Assembly: GCA_002293475.1 (NCBI GenBank)
Contig: DBDG01000044.1
Location: 1 to 59,639 of the forward strand
Reading direction: 5' to 3'
Origin: Lachnospiraceae bacterium UBA938
GTDB taxonomy: Bacteria; Bacillota; Clostridia; Lachnospirales; Lachnospiraceae
Length of the DNA stretch: 59,639 nucleotides
Positions 32,585 through 42,400 of the stretch are shown here, in pieces. Position numbers and translations under genes: made by a program. How positions within the stretch are numbered: position 1 is the stretch's first letter; each line of letters starts with the position of its first letter. Below the pieces are notes generated by a model. The model was not told where the DNA came from. It worked only from the letters and a program-made list of their open reading frames with translations, and searched no databases.

Positions 32585-34315
32585 ATGAAAAAGCTATCCG
32601 CTTATATCTATCAATTTAAATTTGCCTATCTGCTGGCCATCCTGGCCATGCTGATCGCCGTATCGCTTGATATGCTCTCGCCGCAGTTAATCAGACATAT
32701 CATCGATGACGTTATCGTCGGCGGCGAAACCGACAAGCTGGGGCCGCTGTTGTTTGGACTGCTGGCCGTGGGGCTGGGGCGTTTTATTTTCCAGTACACG
32801 AAGGAATATACCTTCGACGCGGTAAGCGCCCATATTTCTTCTGATATGCGTAAAAACCTGTTTCAACACATCCAGACCTTAAGTGCCGACTTTTTTGACA
32901 AGACCGGGACAGGCGAGCTGATGTCGCGGGTCAAGGATGATATCGACCGGATCTGGGATGGTTTGTCCTTTGTCGGCATGCTCATCATCGAAGTAGTGGT
33001 ACATACCTCTATCGTGCTGTTTAGTATGTACAGCCTGAACTGGAAGCTGGCGCTGCTGCCGACAGCCTGCATGGCGCTGGCGGCTTTTATCGCCGTCACC
33101 ATGGAACGGAAGCTGGGCAGCATTTACGAAGACATCAGTGAGCAGAATGTGGTTCTCAATACCGTGGCGGAAGAAAACCTGACGGGAGTCAGGACGGTGA
33201 AGTCATTTGCCCGGGAAAAACATGAAATCGGGAAATTCCTCTCACATAATAAGCGTTACTATGAGCTGAACATGCGGCAGTCGAAAGTGTTTATCAAGTA
33301 TTACCCCTTTATCTCCTTGATCACCAAGCTGCTGCCAGTGACCGTTCTGATGCTGGGAGGCTATCTGGTCATTGAGGACGGGATGACCTTGGGAACGCTG
33401 GGTGCTTTTGTCGAATACTCCTCGAATATCGTATGGCCGATGGAAATGATCGGCTGGCTGACCAACAGTATCTCCTCCGCTTTTGCTTCCAATAAGAAGA
33501 TACGGCAGATTTACGACGTGAAGCCTACGATAACAGAAAGCGAACATCCGATAGCGGTTGAGCCGGTGAAAGGCAAGATCACCTTTTCCCACGTCAGTTT
33601 CCACAAGGAGGACATGCATGAGATCCTCCACGACATTTCCTTTACCGTGGAAGCGGGCCGGACCATCGGCATCATGGGGGCGACCGGGGCAGGGAAAAGC
33701 TCTATCGTCCATCTGCTCCAGCGGTACTATGACGCCACCGGCGGCAATATCTTCGTCGATGACATCAATATCCGGGACATGTATCTTAATCAGCTACGCG
33801 GCGCGGTTTCCATGGTAATGCAGGATGTCTTTCTGTTTTCCGATACGGTGGTCGAAAATGTCCGGCTGGGAAAACGGAACACGGTCGGCTTGGCGGCCGT
33901 AAAAAAGGCTTCCCGCGACGCCCAAGCCGGCAGTTTTATTGAAAAACTGGATAACCAGTATGAAACTGTCATCGGCGAGCGCGGCGTGGGTCTTTCCGGG
34001 GGACAGAAGCAGCGGATTACGATTGCCCGGGCACTGGCTAAGAAAAACCCGATCCTAGTGCTGGATGACTCTACTTCTGCCCTGGACATGGAAACGGAGC
34101 TGCTGATCCAGGAGACCCTGCGCATGCTGCCTGATACCACTAAGATCATCATCGGGCACCGGATCAGCGCGGTTCGGCACGCCGACGAGATTCTTTATCT
34201 GAATCAGGGGCGGATCGCCGAACGCGGTACCCATGCGACACTGATGGAACAAAAGGGGCTCTATTACGAGACATATCTGGCCCAGTACGGCGAGCCGGAG
34301 ACGGTGAAACCGTGA
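32585..34315 (+). CDS. ABC exporter half-transporter, degenerate-site subunit (BmrC/YheI-like)
   Basis: A 576-residue half-transporter: six membrane helices in the first 310 residues, then an ATPase domain. Walker A is GATGAGKSS, the signature LSGGQKQR is intact, and Walker B is ILVLDDSTSALD. In that Walker B, Asp replaces the catalytic Glu, as in the BmrC partner of BmrCD. The start ATG 32585 is ten bases after AGGAG. A downstream gene encodes the second half, so the pair probably forms a heterodimeric multidrug or peptide exporter. Leader, terminator and promoter upstream indicate inducible expression. Confidence 0.93.
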   Translation: MKKLSAYIYQFKFAYLLAILAMLIAVSLDMLSPQLIRHIIDDVIVGGETDKLGPLLFGLLAVGLGRFIFQYTKEYTFDAVSAHISSDMRKNLFQHIQTLSADFFDKTGTGELMSRVKDDIDRIWDGLSFVGMLIIEVVVHTSIVLFSMYSLNWKLALLPTACMALAAFIAVTMERKLGSIYEDISEQNVVLNTVAEENLTGVRTVKSFAREKHEIGKFLSHNKRYYELNMRQSKVFIKYYPFISLITKLLPVTVLMLGGYLVIEDGMTLGTLGAFVEYSSNIVWPMEMIGWLTNSISSAFASNKKIRQIYDVKPTITESEHPIAVEPVKGKITFSHVSFHKEDMHEILHDISFTVEAGRTIGIMGATGAGKSSIVHLLQRYYDATGGNIFVDDINIRDMYLNQLRGAVSMVMQDVFLFSDTVVENVRLGKRNTVGLAAVKKASRDAQAGSFIEKLDNQYETVIGERGVGLSGGQKQRITIARALAKKNPILVLDDSTSALDMETELLIQETLRMLPDTTKIIIGHRISAVRHADEILYLNQGRIAERGTHATLMEQKGLYYETYLAQYGEPETVKP

Positions 34316-34378
34316 GGCGGCCAAACTCATTGGAACCAATTACATACAATTATTATATGAAAAGAAGGTGGTGTCTGT

Positions 34379-36148
34379 ATGCCTGTTAATGCGATAAAAG
34401 ATGATGAACAGACCGTTGAGGTCGCTAAATCTGTTACCCTGCTGCGGCTGTTGACTTATTTGCTGGCCTATAAAAAAGAAATCATTATCGTCCTGTTCAT
34501 CATGGCTTATATTGTTTTTGTGTCACTGATCAATCCGCTGATCCTAGAAACCGCTATTGACGACTATATCCGGCCGGGTAATTTAAGCGGGCTCTTCGGC
34601 TTGCTCGGCGTTTCGTTAGCGCTTAATGTCACGATGGTAGCCGGCATCCGCATCCGCATGGGCATGATGGCCAAAGTCTGTAACAAAGTGCTGCTGACGG
34701 TCAGGCAGGAACTCTATACACATATCCAGACTCTGGATTTTCATTTTTTTGACAGCCGCCCGACCGGCAAGATCTTGGCCAGGATCATCGGGGATATCAA
34801 TTCATTAAAAGACGTACTGCAGAATTCGGTGATTTCACTGATTCCGGACTTTATCAGTGTTTCCGCCGTGGTGGTGATCATGTTCATTAAGAACCCGCTG
34901 CTGGCGGCGGCTTCCTTATGCACACTGCCGGTCATGATAGTCGGTATGTGGCTGATCCAGGTCTATTCCCATAAACGCTGGCAGCTACACCGGAAAAAGT
35001 CCTCCAACTTAAACGCCTTTTTGCATGAGGATCTGTCCGGCATCCGGATCATCCAAAGCTTTAGCGCGGAAGGTGAGACCCGCAGCGACTTCCGTCAGCT
35101 GGCAGACGAGCACCGTGATTCTTTTATCCGGGCGATCCGGCTTAATGACGCCTTCGGCTCGGTCATCGACATCTGCTGGGCCGTGGGACTGATAGCTCTA
35201 TACTTCGTGGGGATCCAAATCATCGGGACCGATAAGGTTTCCCTCGGTACTTTCATTGCCTTCGGTACTTATATTTCCATGTTCTGGCATCCGATCATGA
35301 ATCTGAGTAATTTCTATAACCAGCTGATCACCAATATGGCCGGGGCGGAACGAATCTTTGAGATCATGGACACGCCGCCGGAAATCACTGACGGCACCGC
35401 TGTGTCCGAGCTGCCTCCGGTCACCGGAACCGTTGACTTCCGGGATGTGAGTTTTTCTTATGATGACGAGACGATCGTCCTAGATCATGTCAGCTTTACT
35501 GTCCAGCCAGGAGAAACGATTGCCTTGGTAGGCCCCACGGGTGCGGGTAAAACCACGGTCGTCAACCTGATCAGCCGGTTTTATGATGTCCAGGAAGGCC
35601 AGGTATGTATTGACGGCACCGATGTGAAGAAAGTCACCATAGAGAGCCTGCGGCGGCAGATGGGGATCATGACGCAGGATAACTTCCTTTTTTCCGACAC
35701 GATAAAGGAAAACATCCGTTACGGCAAGCTGGATGCCACCGACGAGGAAATCATGGCCGCCGCGAAAGCAGTAAGAGCCCATGACTTTATTATACAGCTG
35801 GACCAAGGTTATGACACGGTTTTGTCGGAGCGTGGCGGTGGCCTTTCCATCGGCCAGAAACAGCTGCTGGCTTTTGCCCGTACCATGGTCTCCCAGCCGC
35901 GGATCCTGATCCTTGACGAAGCGACCTCCAGCATCGACACTCAGACCGAACTGCTGATACAAGAGGGGATCGAGTCGCTGCTAAAGGGACGCACTTCATT
36001 CGTGATCGCCCACCGGCTCTCAACGATCAAGCGTGCCGACCGTATCTTTGTCATTGATGAGGGAAAGATCGTGGAAGAAGGCAGCCATGATCAGCTGATG
36101 GCACAGCAAGGGATGTATTATAATCTTCATAAGGCGCAGATGGAATAG
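34379..36148 (+). CDS. ABC exporter half-transporter, catalytic-site subunit (BmrD/YheH-like)
   Basis: A 589-residue half-transporter with six membrane helices and an ATPase domain. Walker A is GPTGAGKTT, the signature is LSIGQKQ (Ile where Gly is usual), Walker B ILILDEATSSID keeps the catalytic Glu, and the H-loop is AHRLST. The signature change here and the Asp in the partner's Walker B predict one weak and one active ATP site, as in heterodimeric exporters. The ATG 34379 follows AAGGTGG and lies 63 bases after the partner gene. A strong terminator follows. Confidence 0.94.
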   Translation: MPVNAIKDDEQTVEVAKSVTLLRLLTYLLAYKKEIIIVLFIMAYIVFVSLINPLILETAIDDYIRPGNLSGLFGLLGVSLALNVTMVAGIRIRMGMMAKVCNKVLLTVRQELYTHIQTLDFHFFDSRPTGKILARIIGDINSLKDVLQNSVISLIPDFISVSAVVVIMFIKNPLLAAASLCTLPVMIVGMWLIQVYSHKRWQLHRKKSSNLNAFLHEDLSGIRIIQSFSAEGETRSDFRQLADEHRDSFIRAIRLNDAFGSVIDICWAVGLIALYFVGIQIIGTDKVSLGTFIAFGTYISMFWHPIMNLSNFYNQLITNMAGAERIFEIMDTPPEITDGTAVSELPPVTGTVDFRDVSFSYDDETIVLDHVSFTVQPGETIALVGPTGAGKTTVVNLISRFYDVQEGQVCIDGTDVKKVTIESLRRQMGIMTQDNFLFSDTIKENIRYGKLDATDEEIMAAAKAVRAHDFIIQLDQGYDTVLSERGGGLSIGQKQLLAFARTMVSQPRILILDEATSSIDTQTELLIQEGIESLLKGRTSFVIAHRLSTIKRADRIFVIDEGKIVEEGSHDQLMAQQGMYYNLHKAQME

Positions 36149-36170
36149 CGCAAATATATATAACAAATGA

Positions 36171-36198
36171 GAAAAAATCTCGCGGGCGAGATTTTTTC
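36171..36198. terminator. bidirectional terminator after the exporter genes
   Basis: Perfect 12-bp arms GAAAAAATCTCG and CGAGATTTTTTC around CGGG, with T runs on both strands. It separates the plus-strand exporter genes from the convergent helicase gene. Confidence 0.92.
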
Positions 36199-36241
36199 TT
36201 GCTTTAAATATCAGTAATATACTCTCTATAATAACAACAAA

Positions 36242-36306
36242 TATCAACAACAAATATCATCAACAATTATCAACAACAAATATCAACAACAAATATCAAC
36301 AACAAG
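36242..36306. repeat. five tandem 13-bp AT-rich units
   Basis: TATCAACAACAAA and close variants occur five times head to tail, with a partial copy before. They begin two bases past the helicase stop codon, within its 3' untranslated region. No protein role is expected. Confidence 0.9.
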
Positions 36307-36308
36307 AA

Positions 36309-38009
36309 TCAACGATAAAAACTGCGCTCTTTACTATCATATCCGCTCTTTTTCCTAGATAGCTGCGGCCTTGCCCCTTTGGGCGCAACGGCACTGTCGC
36401 CTGGTTTCCCATCCCATTTGTTTTTTGCCTTAAAATCATATTTTTCGTCATATTTTTTGTTATTTCTTGAAGTCTTATAGCTACTCTCTTGATAACTGCT
36501 CTTATAACTCGTGTTTTTACCAGAACCATAACTGCTGTTGCTTCTGTTACTGCCGTACTTATTGCTACTGTATTTATCGCCATTATATTTATTGCGGTTT
36601 TTACCGCCTCTGTCAAATATGGGCTTCTCTTCTTTGATTTCCTGAAGTTCTTCGCCCATCTTCATTTTCATAAACGCCGCCGCCAGCTCTATCGCCGTAA
36701 ACCCGTAGGCTTCCATGGCTTTGCCTATTTCCGCGACGCAGAAATCTAGGTTCTGGCTTTCCATTGCCTCTCTGGCTTCGCCGATGATATTTTCTGATTT
36801 TACCGAGGTAATATCGGCTACGGAAGGGACAGTACGCTCCTTGATACGGGTATGGCACAGCCGCTCGATATCCCGGATCTTATATATTTCCCGACCGCTG
36901 ACCAGCGTAAAGGAACGGCCTTTCTTGCCCGCGCGGCCGGTACGGCCGATCCGGTGGACATAATATTCAATATCTTCCGGGACGTCATAGTTAAATACGG
37001 CATCTACCCCGCTGACATCAATCCCTCTGGCCGCGACATCGGTGGCGATCAGGATCTGGCATTTGCCGCCGCGGAACAGGTTCATAACGGTATCGCGCTG
37101 ATATTGTGACAAGTCTCCGTGCAGACCTTCCGCTTGATAGGAGCGCCCTTTTAGCTGCTCTGCCAGTTCGTCCACCATTTTCTTGGTGTTACAGAAAATC
37201 AGGGCACGCTTAGGCTGATAATAATCCATCAGGCGGCAGAGCACTTCCTGCTTATCCTTACGCTGAACCCGGTAAAATGCCTGTTTTACCAGATCAATCG
37301 TAATCTCTTTAGGGGTTACTCTGATATATTGGGCATCCTTTTGATAAGTATGGGTAATATCAAGGATGGCCTGCGGCATAGTGGCGGAAAAAAGCGCCAT
37401 CTGATGTTCTTCCGGCATGTCAGCCAAGATAGTTTCGATATCTTCGCGAAATCCCATGTTCAGCATTTCATCAGCTTCGTCTAGGACGATCATCTTGATT
37501 GCCCCGGTTTTGATCGTATGGCGCCTCATATGATCCATGACCCGCCCCGGCGTGCCGACGACGATCTGCACCCCCTGGCTCAAAGCCTTGATCTGCCGGG
37601 AAATGTCCTGGCCGCCATAAATCGGCAGGACTTTGATGCCATGCATATATTTGGCCAGCCGGCGGATTTCTTCTGACGCCTGCACGGCCAGTTCCCTGGT
37701 CGGACAGAGCACGATTGCCTGCAGCTGGCGGTTATCAGGAGCTACCGACTGGATCATAGGAATGCCGAAAGCGGCCGTCTTGCCGGTTCCCGTCTGAGCT
37801 TGCCCTATTATATCCCTGCCTTCCAGAAGGATCGGGATTGCCTGTTCCTGGATCGGAGTCATGGCTTCAAACCCCATACCCTCTACGGCCTTTAAGATTC
37901 TTTCATCTACAGCCGACTGCCAGTTGCTGGTTGTGCTTTCACTTATTGTCTCGTTGCTTTCTACTGATTCAGCCGCATCTTTTGATATAATTTCCATTTT
38001 CTTTTCCAT
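36309..38009 (-). CDS. DEAD-box ATP-dependent RNA helicase
   Basis: A 566-residue helicase with the full motif set: the Q-motif region FEAMTPIQEQAIP, motif I AQTGTGKT, Ia PTRELAVQ, DEAD in VLDEADEMLN, SAT in LFSATMP, IFCNTKKMVDEL, DVAARGIDV and HRIGRTGRAGKKG. After about residue 430 comes a short helical segment, then a Ser/Asn/Tyr/Lys/Gly-rich tail of about 100 residues, as in CshA-type helicases that bind RNA through a basic tail. Such enzymes remodel rRNA and mRNA, notably in the cold. The start ATG 38009 follows AAGGA. The 5' untranslated region is about 180 bases long. Confidence 0.95.
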   Translation of the reverse strand: MEKKMEIISKDAAESVESNETISESTTSNWQSAVDERILKAVEGMGFEAMTPIQEQAIPILLEGRDIIGQAQTGTGKTAAFGIPMIQSVAPDNRQLQAIVLCPTRELAVQASEEIRRLAKYMHGIKVLPIYGGQDISRQIKALSQGVQIVVGTPGRVMDHMRRHTIKTGAIKMIVLDEADEMLNMGFREDIETILADMPEEHQMALFSATMPQAILDITHTYQKDAQYIRVTPKEITIDLVKQAFYRVQRKDKQEVLCRLMDYYQPKRALIFCNTKKMVDELAEQLKGRSYQAEGLHGDLSQYQRDTVMNLFRGGKCQILIATDVAARGIDVSGVDAVFNYDVPEDIEYYVHRIGRTGRAGKKGRSFTLVSGREIYKIRDIERLCHTRIKERTVPSVADITSVKSENIIGEAREAMESQNLDFCVAEIGKAMEAYGFTAIELAAAFMKMKMGEELQEIKEEKPIFDRGGKNRNKYNGDKYSSNKYGSNRSNSSYGSGKNTSYKSSYQESSYKTSRNNKKYDEKYDFKAKNKWDGKPGDSAVAPKGARPQLSRKKSGYDSKERSFYR

Positions 38010-38053
38010 TCTTCCTTTATAAAATAATCTATCAATGTGTTACTTCTATATAT

Positions 38054-38081
38054 CTATTATCTATTATCTATTATCTATTAT
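38054..38081. repeat. four tandem CTATTAT heptamers in the helicase leader
   Basis: CTATTAT occurs four times exactly, with imperfect copies extending to about 38102. It lies in the 5' untranslated region of the helicase gene. Slippage could change leader length. Confidence 0.88.
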
Positions 38082-38144
38082 CTTATCTATTATCTATCAT
38101 CTGCTTCTATTACGCTTCCTCACATCAATCAGGCTCTTCATTAT

Positions 38145-38173
38145 AAAAGACAACACTCGCATTAATAGTGCTG
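38145..38173 (-). promoter_or_regulatory. attenuator-like hairpin in the helicase leader
   Basis: On the minus strand CAGCACT and AGTGTTG form a 7-bp stem (one G-T pair) around nine bases, followed by TCTTTT. It lies about 20 bases after the predicted transcription start and could slow or stop polymerase. Confidence 0.45.
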
Positions 38174-38195
38174 CCTCATCATCTACGACTTGATA

Positions 38196-38224
38196 AGTAT
38201 ATATTGCTTTTTATAATAAGTCAA
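38196..38224 (-). promoter_or_regulatory. promoter of the DEAD-box helicase gene
   Basis: On the minus strand TTGACT (38219-38224) and TATACT (38196-38201) are 17 bases apart, each with one consensus mismatch. It lies about 185 bases upstream of the helicase start. Confidence 0.75.
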
Positions 38225-38230
38225 GGATTT

Positions 38231-38353
38231 TCACATGACATTTGCGTGAGATTTGTTTTCACTGTAACCTATTTCCCAAAGTAAAGGCCTCATACCGTTA
38301 GAAACATCCAGTTGGAATACCGAATCGTCATAAGCAAACATAACGATGACCAC
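38231..38353 (-). CDS. possible 40-residue open frame
   Basis: A frame of 40 codons opens with GTG directly after the glycosyltransferase stop and ends just before the helicase promoter. An internal ATG gives 36 residues, including VFQLDVSNGMRPLLWEIGY. The ribosome site is poor and no family is evident. It may be a remnant of a lost gene or chance. Otherwise 38010-38353 holds the helicase promoter, leader hairpin and repeats. Confidence 0.25.
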   Translation of the reverse strand: MVIVMFAYDDSVFQLDVSNGMRPLLWEIGYSENKSHANVM

Positions 38354-39346
38354 TTAAGCATCATTCTCATCATTTTTGCGCTTTTTAGTCTTACCCTTTT
38401 TCTCATGAAGAAATTCTTGGATGATATACCGGGGCCTAGCCTTAGTCTCCAGATATATCTTGCCAATATATTCACCCACTACCCCTAAAGAAAGCAAGAT
38501 CAAGCCGCCGATCGCCCAGAGTGAGCCCATAAGGGTAGTCCAGCCGACAATAGTTGCGCCTTCGAAATATCTTACCACGCTGTAAACCATCATCCCGACG
38601 CTGATAAGAAAAATCAAAAAACCCAAGACTGTAATCATCCGTATCGGCCTGATGCTTAAAGAAGTGATCCCTTCAATTGCAAACGCAATCATTTTCCGCA
38701 GCGGATATTTGCTTTTGCCGGCAAAACGTTCGCCGCGCTCGTAGTAAACCACTGCGGTGTTATAGCCGACCATCGGTATGATGCCCCGCAAAAACAGGTT
38801 TACTTCTTGAAATTCCGCCAGCCCGTCAAGAGCCCGCCGGCTCATCAGACGGTAGTCCGCATGATTAAAAACCGTATTAGCGCCCATCCGGTTCATAAGC
38901 CGGTAAAAGCTTTCCGCGGTTGCCTTTTTGAAAAATCTGTCTTTGGCGCGGCTGTCCCTTACCCCGTACACTATGTCGGCACCGTCATAGTATTTTTCAA
39001 TCATGCTGTCCATGGCGTCAATATCATCCTGCAGATCGGCATCCATGGAAATGACCATATCCGCATACTTCTTCACCTTCATCAGGCCGGCCAGCAAGGC
39101 GTTCTGATGCCCTTTATTGAGGCTCAGGTCAATGCCGCTGTAAAGCGGGTCAGCGCGGTGCAGTTCCTTGATCAGCGTCCATGTCTCATCCGTCGAGCCG
39201 TCATTGACAAAAACCACGCGGCTGCCGGCGGCGATTTTTTTTTGCTCGATTAGCTCATGTATTTTGGCTTTTATTCTGGATGCCGTCTCATTAAGCACTT
39301 CCTGTTCGTTATAGCAAGGTATCACTACATATAAAATATGTTTCAT
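38354..39346 (-). CDS. family 2 glycosyltransferase, GtrB/DPM1-like
   Basis: A 330-residue polyprenyl-phosphate sugar transferase-like protein. The N-terminal GT-A domain has VVIPCYNEQ, VFVNDGSTDETW and ISMDADLQDD (metal-binding DxD-like), and NVFNHADYRLMSRRAL appears as VFNHADYRLMSRRAL. Two C-terminal membrane helices at about 230-295 anchor it. Such enzymes charge undecaprenyl phosphate with a sugar for wall polymers or for GT-C enzymes like those at 22301-25188. The start is ATG 39346 behind GAGGGA; the frame is open to 39382. Confidence 0.92.
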   Translation of the reverse strand: MKHILYVVIPCYNEQEVLNETASRIKAKIHELIEQKKIAAGSRVVFVNDGSTDETWTLIKELHRADPLYSGIDLSLNKGHQNALLAGLMKVKKYADMVISMDADLQDDIDAMDSMIEKYYDGADIVYGVRDSRAKDRFFKKATAESFYRLMNRMGANTVFNHADYRLMSRRALDGLAEFQEVNLFLRGIIPMVGYNTAVVYYERGERFAGKSKYPLRKMIAFAIEGITSLSIRPIRMITVLGFLIFLISVGMMVYSVVRYFEGATIVGWTTLMGSLWAIGGLILLSLGVVGEYIGKIYLETKARPRYIIQEFLHEKKGKTKKRKNDENDA

Positions 39347-39425
39347 AAGTCCCTCTGTATTAAACATTTTAAGCGGTGTCATGTCGCCTTATATTGTATC
39401 ACAACTGACAGAAAATGTACATTAA

Positions 39426-42400
39426 TCAAAGATTATCCGCATAATTCACCTCAAACTGATGATATCCCGATAATAACTCATGCATCTGCGCTTCCCCGGC
39501 TGCTCCCGGCAAATATAACGTTGCTGTCGCACCAGAAGGTATCGTGACTTCATAGCGGTAACCCGTTTCAGTGGTTTCCCATCGGCATTTAATGGTTCCC
39601 TGAATGCTTTCATAGCTACCTTCAGCATAGCTCAGTCCGTCGCCGATCTGTGGCCGCAGGTTGATTCTCTTGAACCCCGGAGCTGTTTCATCCGGCCAGA
39701 TCCCCAAGATATCAGTATAAAACCAAGAGGCATAGGCGCCCCTCGCAAAGTGATTCAGTGAACTATTTAAGGTAAACGTGCCGTCTTCATGTTCTTCATA
39801 GGCGTTCCACCATTCACAGGGCGTCGTTGCCCCCCTATCTACCGCATACTGCCAGGATGGGTATTCATCCTGCATCAGTAGTGCATAAGCGGTCTCATCA
39901 TAGCCATAGGCCGATAATACTGCCAAAAGCCGGCCCTCGCCGATAAAACCGGTGGTCGGATGATAGTCTCCGGCCACAATCTTTTCATTCAAGAAGGCCG
40001 CGGCCTGCTCTTCTTCCGCTACATTGCGAAAGAGCCCGAAATCCAGCCCCATCACATAAGCGGTCTGAGCATCACCGTAAATCCGGTATCCGTCAGTCAG
40101 ATACCGCTGCTGCCATGCTTCCCGGAACTTCCCGGCCATCTGGTCATATTGTTCAGCGGCGGCGGTTTCGCCGATTACGTCCGCCATCTTAGCCAGCAAG
40201 GCGGCCGAATAGGCACACCATGCCGTGTTGCTTATTTCTGTCGGGGTGCTTTCCAATGACAAATGGTCGCCGTACCCGCTTTGATAGCAGATATAATCTT
40301 CGCTGACTGACTCTAGGTAATCCACCCACCGGCACATAGCCGAAAAGTTATCTTCAATGATTTGCCGGTCTCCATATTGCAGATAGAGCTGCCAAGTGAT
40401 CAAGACTCCGGCATCGCCCCAGCCGTTCGGCGCCGGGCTGCCGATGCCCCGCCATCCTGTCCCGGTATTGCGGGGCGCCATCTGCGGATAGGAGCCGTCT
40501 TCATTCTGGATATCCCGCATATCTCGCAGGAATTTGTCATAGAAAAGGTAAACATCGCCATGATAGCTTGCCGTCCTGGCAAAGACCTGCGCGTCGCCGG
40601 CCCAGCCGTGACGTTCGTCCCGCTGCGGACAGTCGGTGGGATTGTCAAAGAAATTACTCCACATGCCGTTGACCGTAGTCTCATACAGCTGGTTTAACTC
40701 CGGCGATGATGACTGAAACGTTCCTGTCCGCTCTATCAAGGAAGACAGCGCGATTCCTTCGACCTTTTCAATAACCGCGTTGCCGACAAAGTCAATCTGT
40801 ACATAGCGGAAGCCGTGATAAGTGAACGACGGACGGAAGCTTTCCATACCTTCCCCTTTCAGGACATAATAATCAGTGGCCGCTGCTGTCAGCAGGTTGT
40901 CTGTCCAGATGCTGCCCGTCTGGTCGTCTTGGTTACGCATTTTTTCCTGGTTTAAGGCTTCACCGTGCCGTAACCGGATGACAGTCCCCTGTTCGCCTTT
41001 TACCTGGATATCGCACACCCCGCTGAAGTTCTTCCCGAAGTCATATACGTAAGTGCGGTCAGCAAGCTGCGTGCAAGAGACCGGCGCCAGCGTCTCATAG
41101 CAGACAATCGGGCTGTCGGCCCGTCCTTCAATCGGGACTTCCTGATATCTTTCGCTGATCAGGCCGACGGCAGCATTTTCCCAGCTGCTTTCATCGAAGC
41201 TCGGCTCCGCCCAGCCGACCTGCTCATAATTGGCATCATAAAATTCTCCCTGATAAATATCATCGCTACGGACGGGGCCGTTTTCATATACCTTCCAGTC
41301 TTCATCCGTTATCACGGTCTGCTCCGTTCCATCCTCATAGCGGATGACCAGCTTAGCCAATAACGCGGTCCGGTCTCCCCATGGATTCCAGTTGTCCGTA
41401 TAACCCACCGCCCGGTCATACCATCCATGCCCCAGCACCGCGCCGATCACATTTTCCCCGGGAACCACCCATTCCGTCACATCATGGGTCCGGTACAGCA
41501 AGCGGGTATTATAGGCCAGTTTTCCCGGATTGAATAAGTCTACCGTAATCGCCTGGCCGTTAACCCGGAAATCATAGATCCCCAAAGCCGTAGCATACAG
41601 CCTGGCACTTTCAATCGCCTTATCGGGCACCACAAACTCCCGGCGGAACATCGGCGCCGCCTTTTCCTGACTAACGTCCGCGGCCGCCGGCCGCCGGGAA
41701 AGCAACGTCCCGTTGCGCATTTCCAGCATGCCGTTTACCGTGCGGTGATAATATGGGAAGAAAATAGTATCTTCATCTTCAAAGTCTTCCTGGACAATCA
41801 GACTGCCAGCCGCGTCTACCACTTTAATATTGTCCAGATATGCCACCGCGCTTCCGCGCTTCTGCAAGTAGCCGACCTGTCCTAGGCGGCCGGCGGCAAT
41901 CTCCTGGTCTGCTACCGCTATATCCTGTATATAAGTGACGGTCTTGTTGCCGTCCACCACAATCTTCACGGGAATCACCGTACCATTCATTACACTGCCA
42001 TCGGGAAACACTGCCTCCAAAAGACCTTCTTTAAGTATTTCCGTCCGGTTATTATCGACTTTATTGAGCCGAAAAAACCCGGCTCCTTCTTTCGTATTGC
42101 CGACTTCCCATAGATAGAAGCGGCCATATACTCCCGTATCGGCTCCAAACACAAAACCGGCCACCGAATCATTTAGGCAAATATCATAAGAAATGGTATA
42201 TGCTAGGTCTGCCGCTGGCAGGGAACCATCATCACCGCTTTCCTCCTGTACCGGCGGGCTAATAAAGGCGGCATTGCTCCAGCCGCTGTCCAGCAAGCCG
42301 GTTTCAAAATAAGCCGTTTCGTCGGACTGGAGCACGGTATCTGCGTCTTCCCATATCGACACCTTCCAATAATAGCGGGTAGCTGACTCAAGGGCATCCC

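Noticed and set aside
36242..36306. Possible CRISPR array
   Set aside because: The units are 13 bases with no spacers and there are no cas genes. It is a simple tandem repeat.
38050..38102. Possible replication origin iterons
   Set aside because: The heptamers are low-complexity CTATTAT copies in a helicase leader. No DnaA box or replication gene is nearby.
38290..38475. A 61-codon minus-strand frame overlapping the glycosyltransferase end
   Set aside because: It is out of frame with the glycosyltransferase over most of its length, highly basic and lacks a ribosome site.
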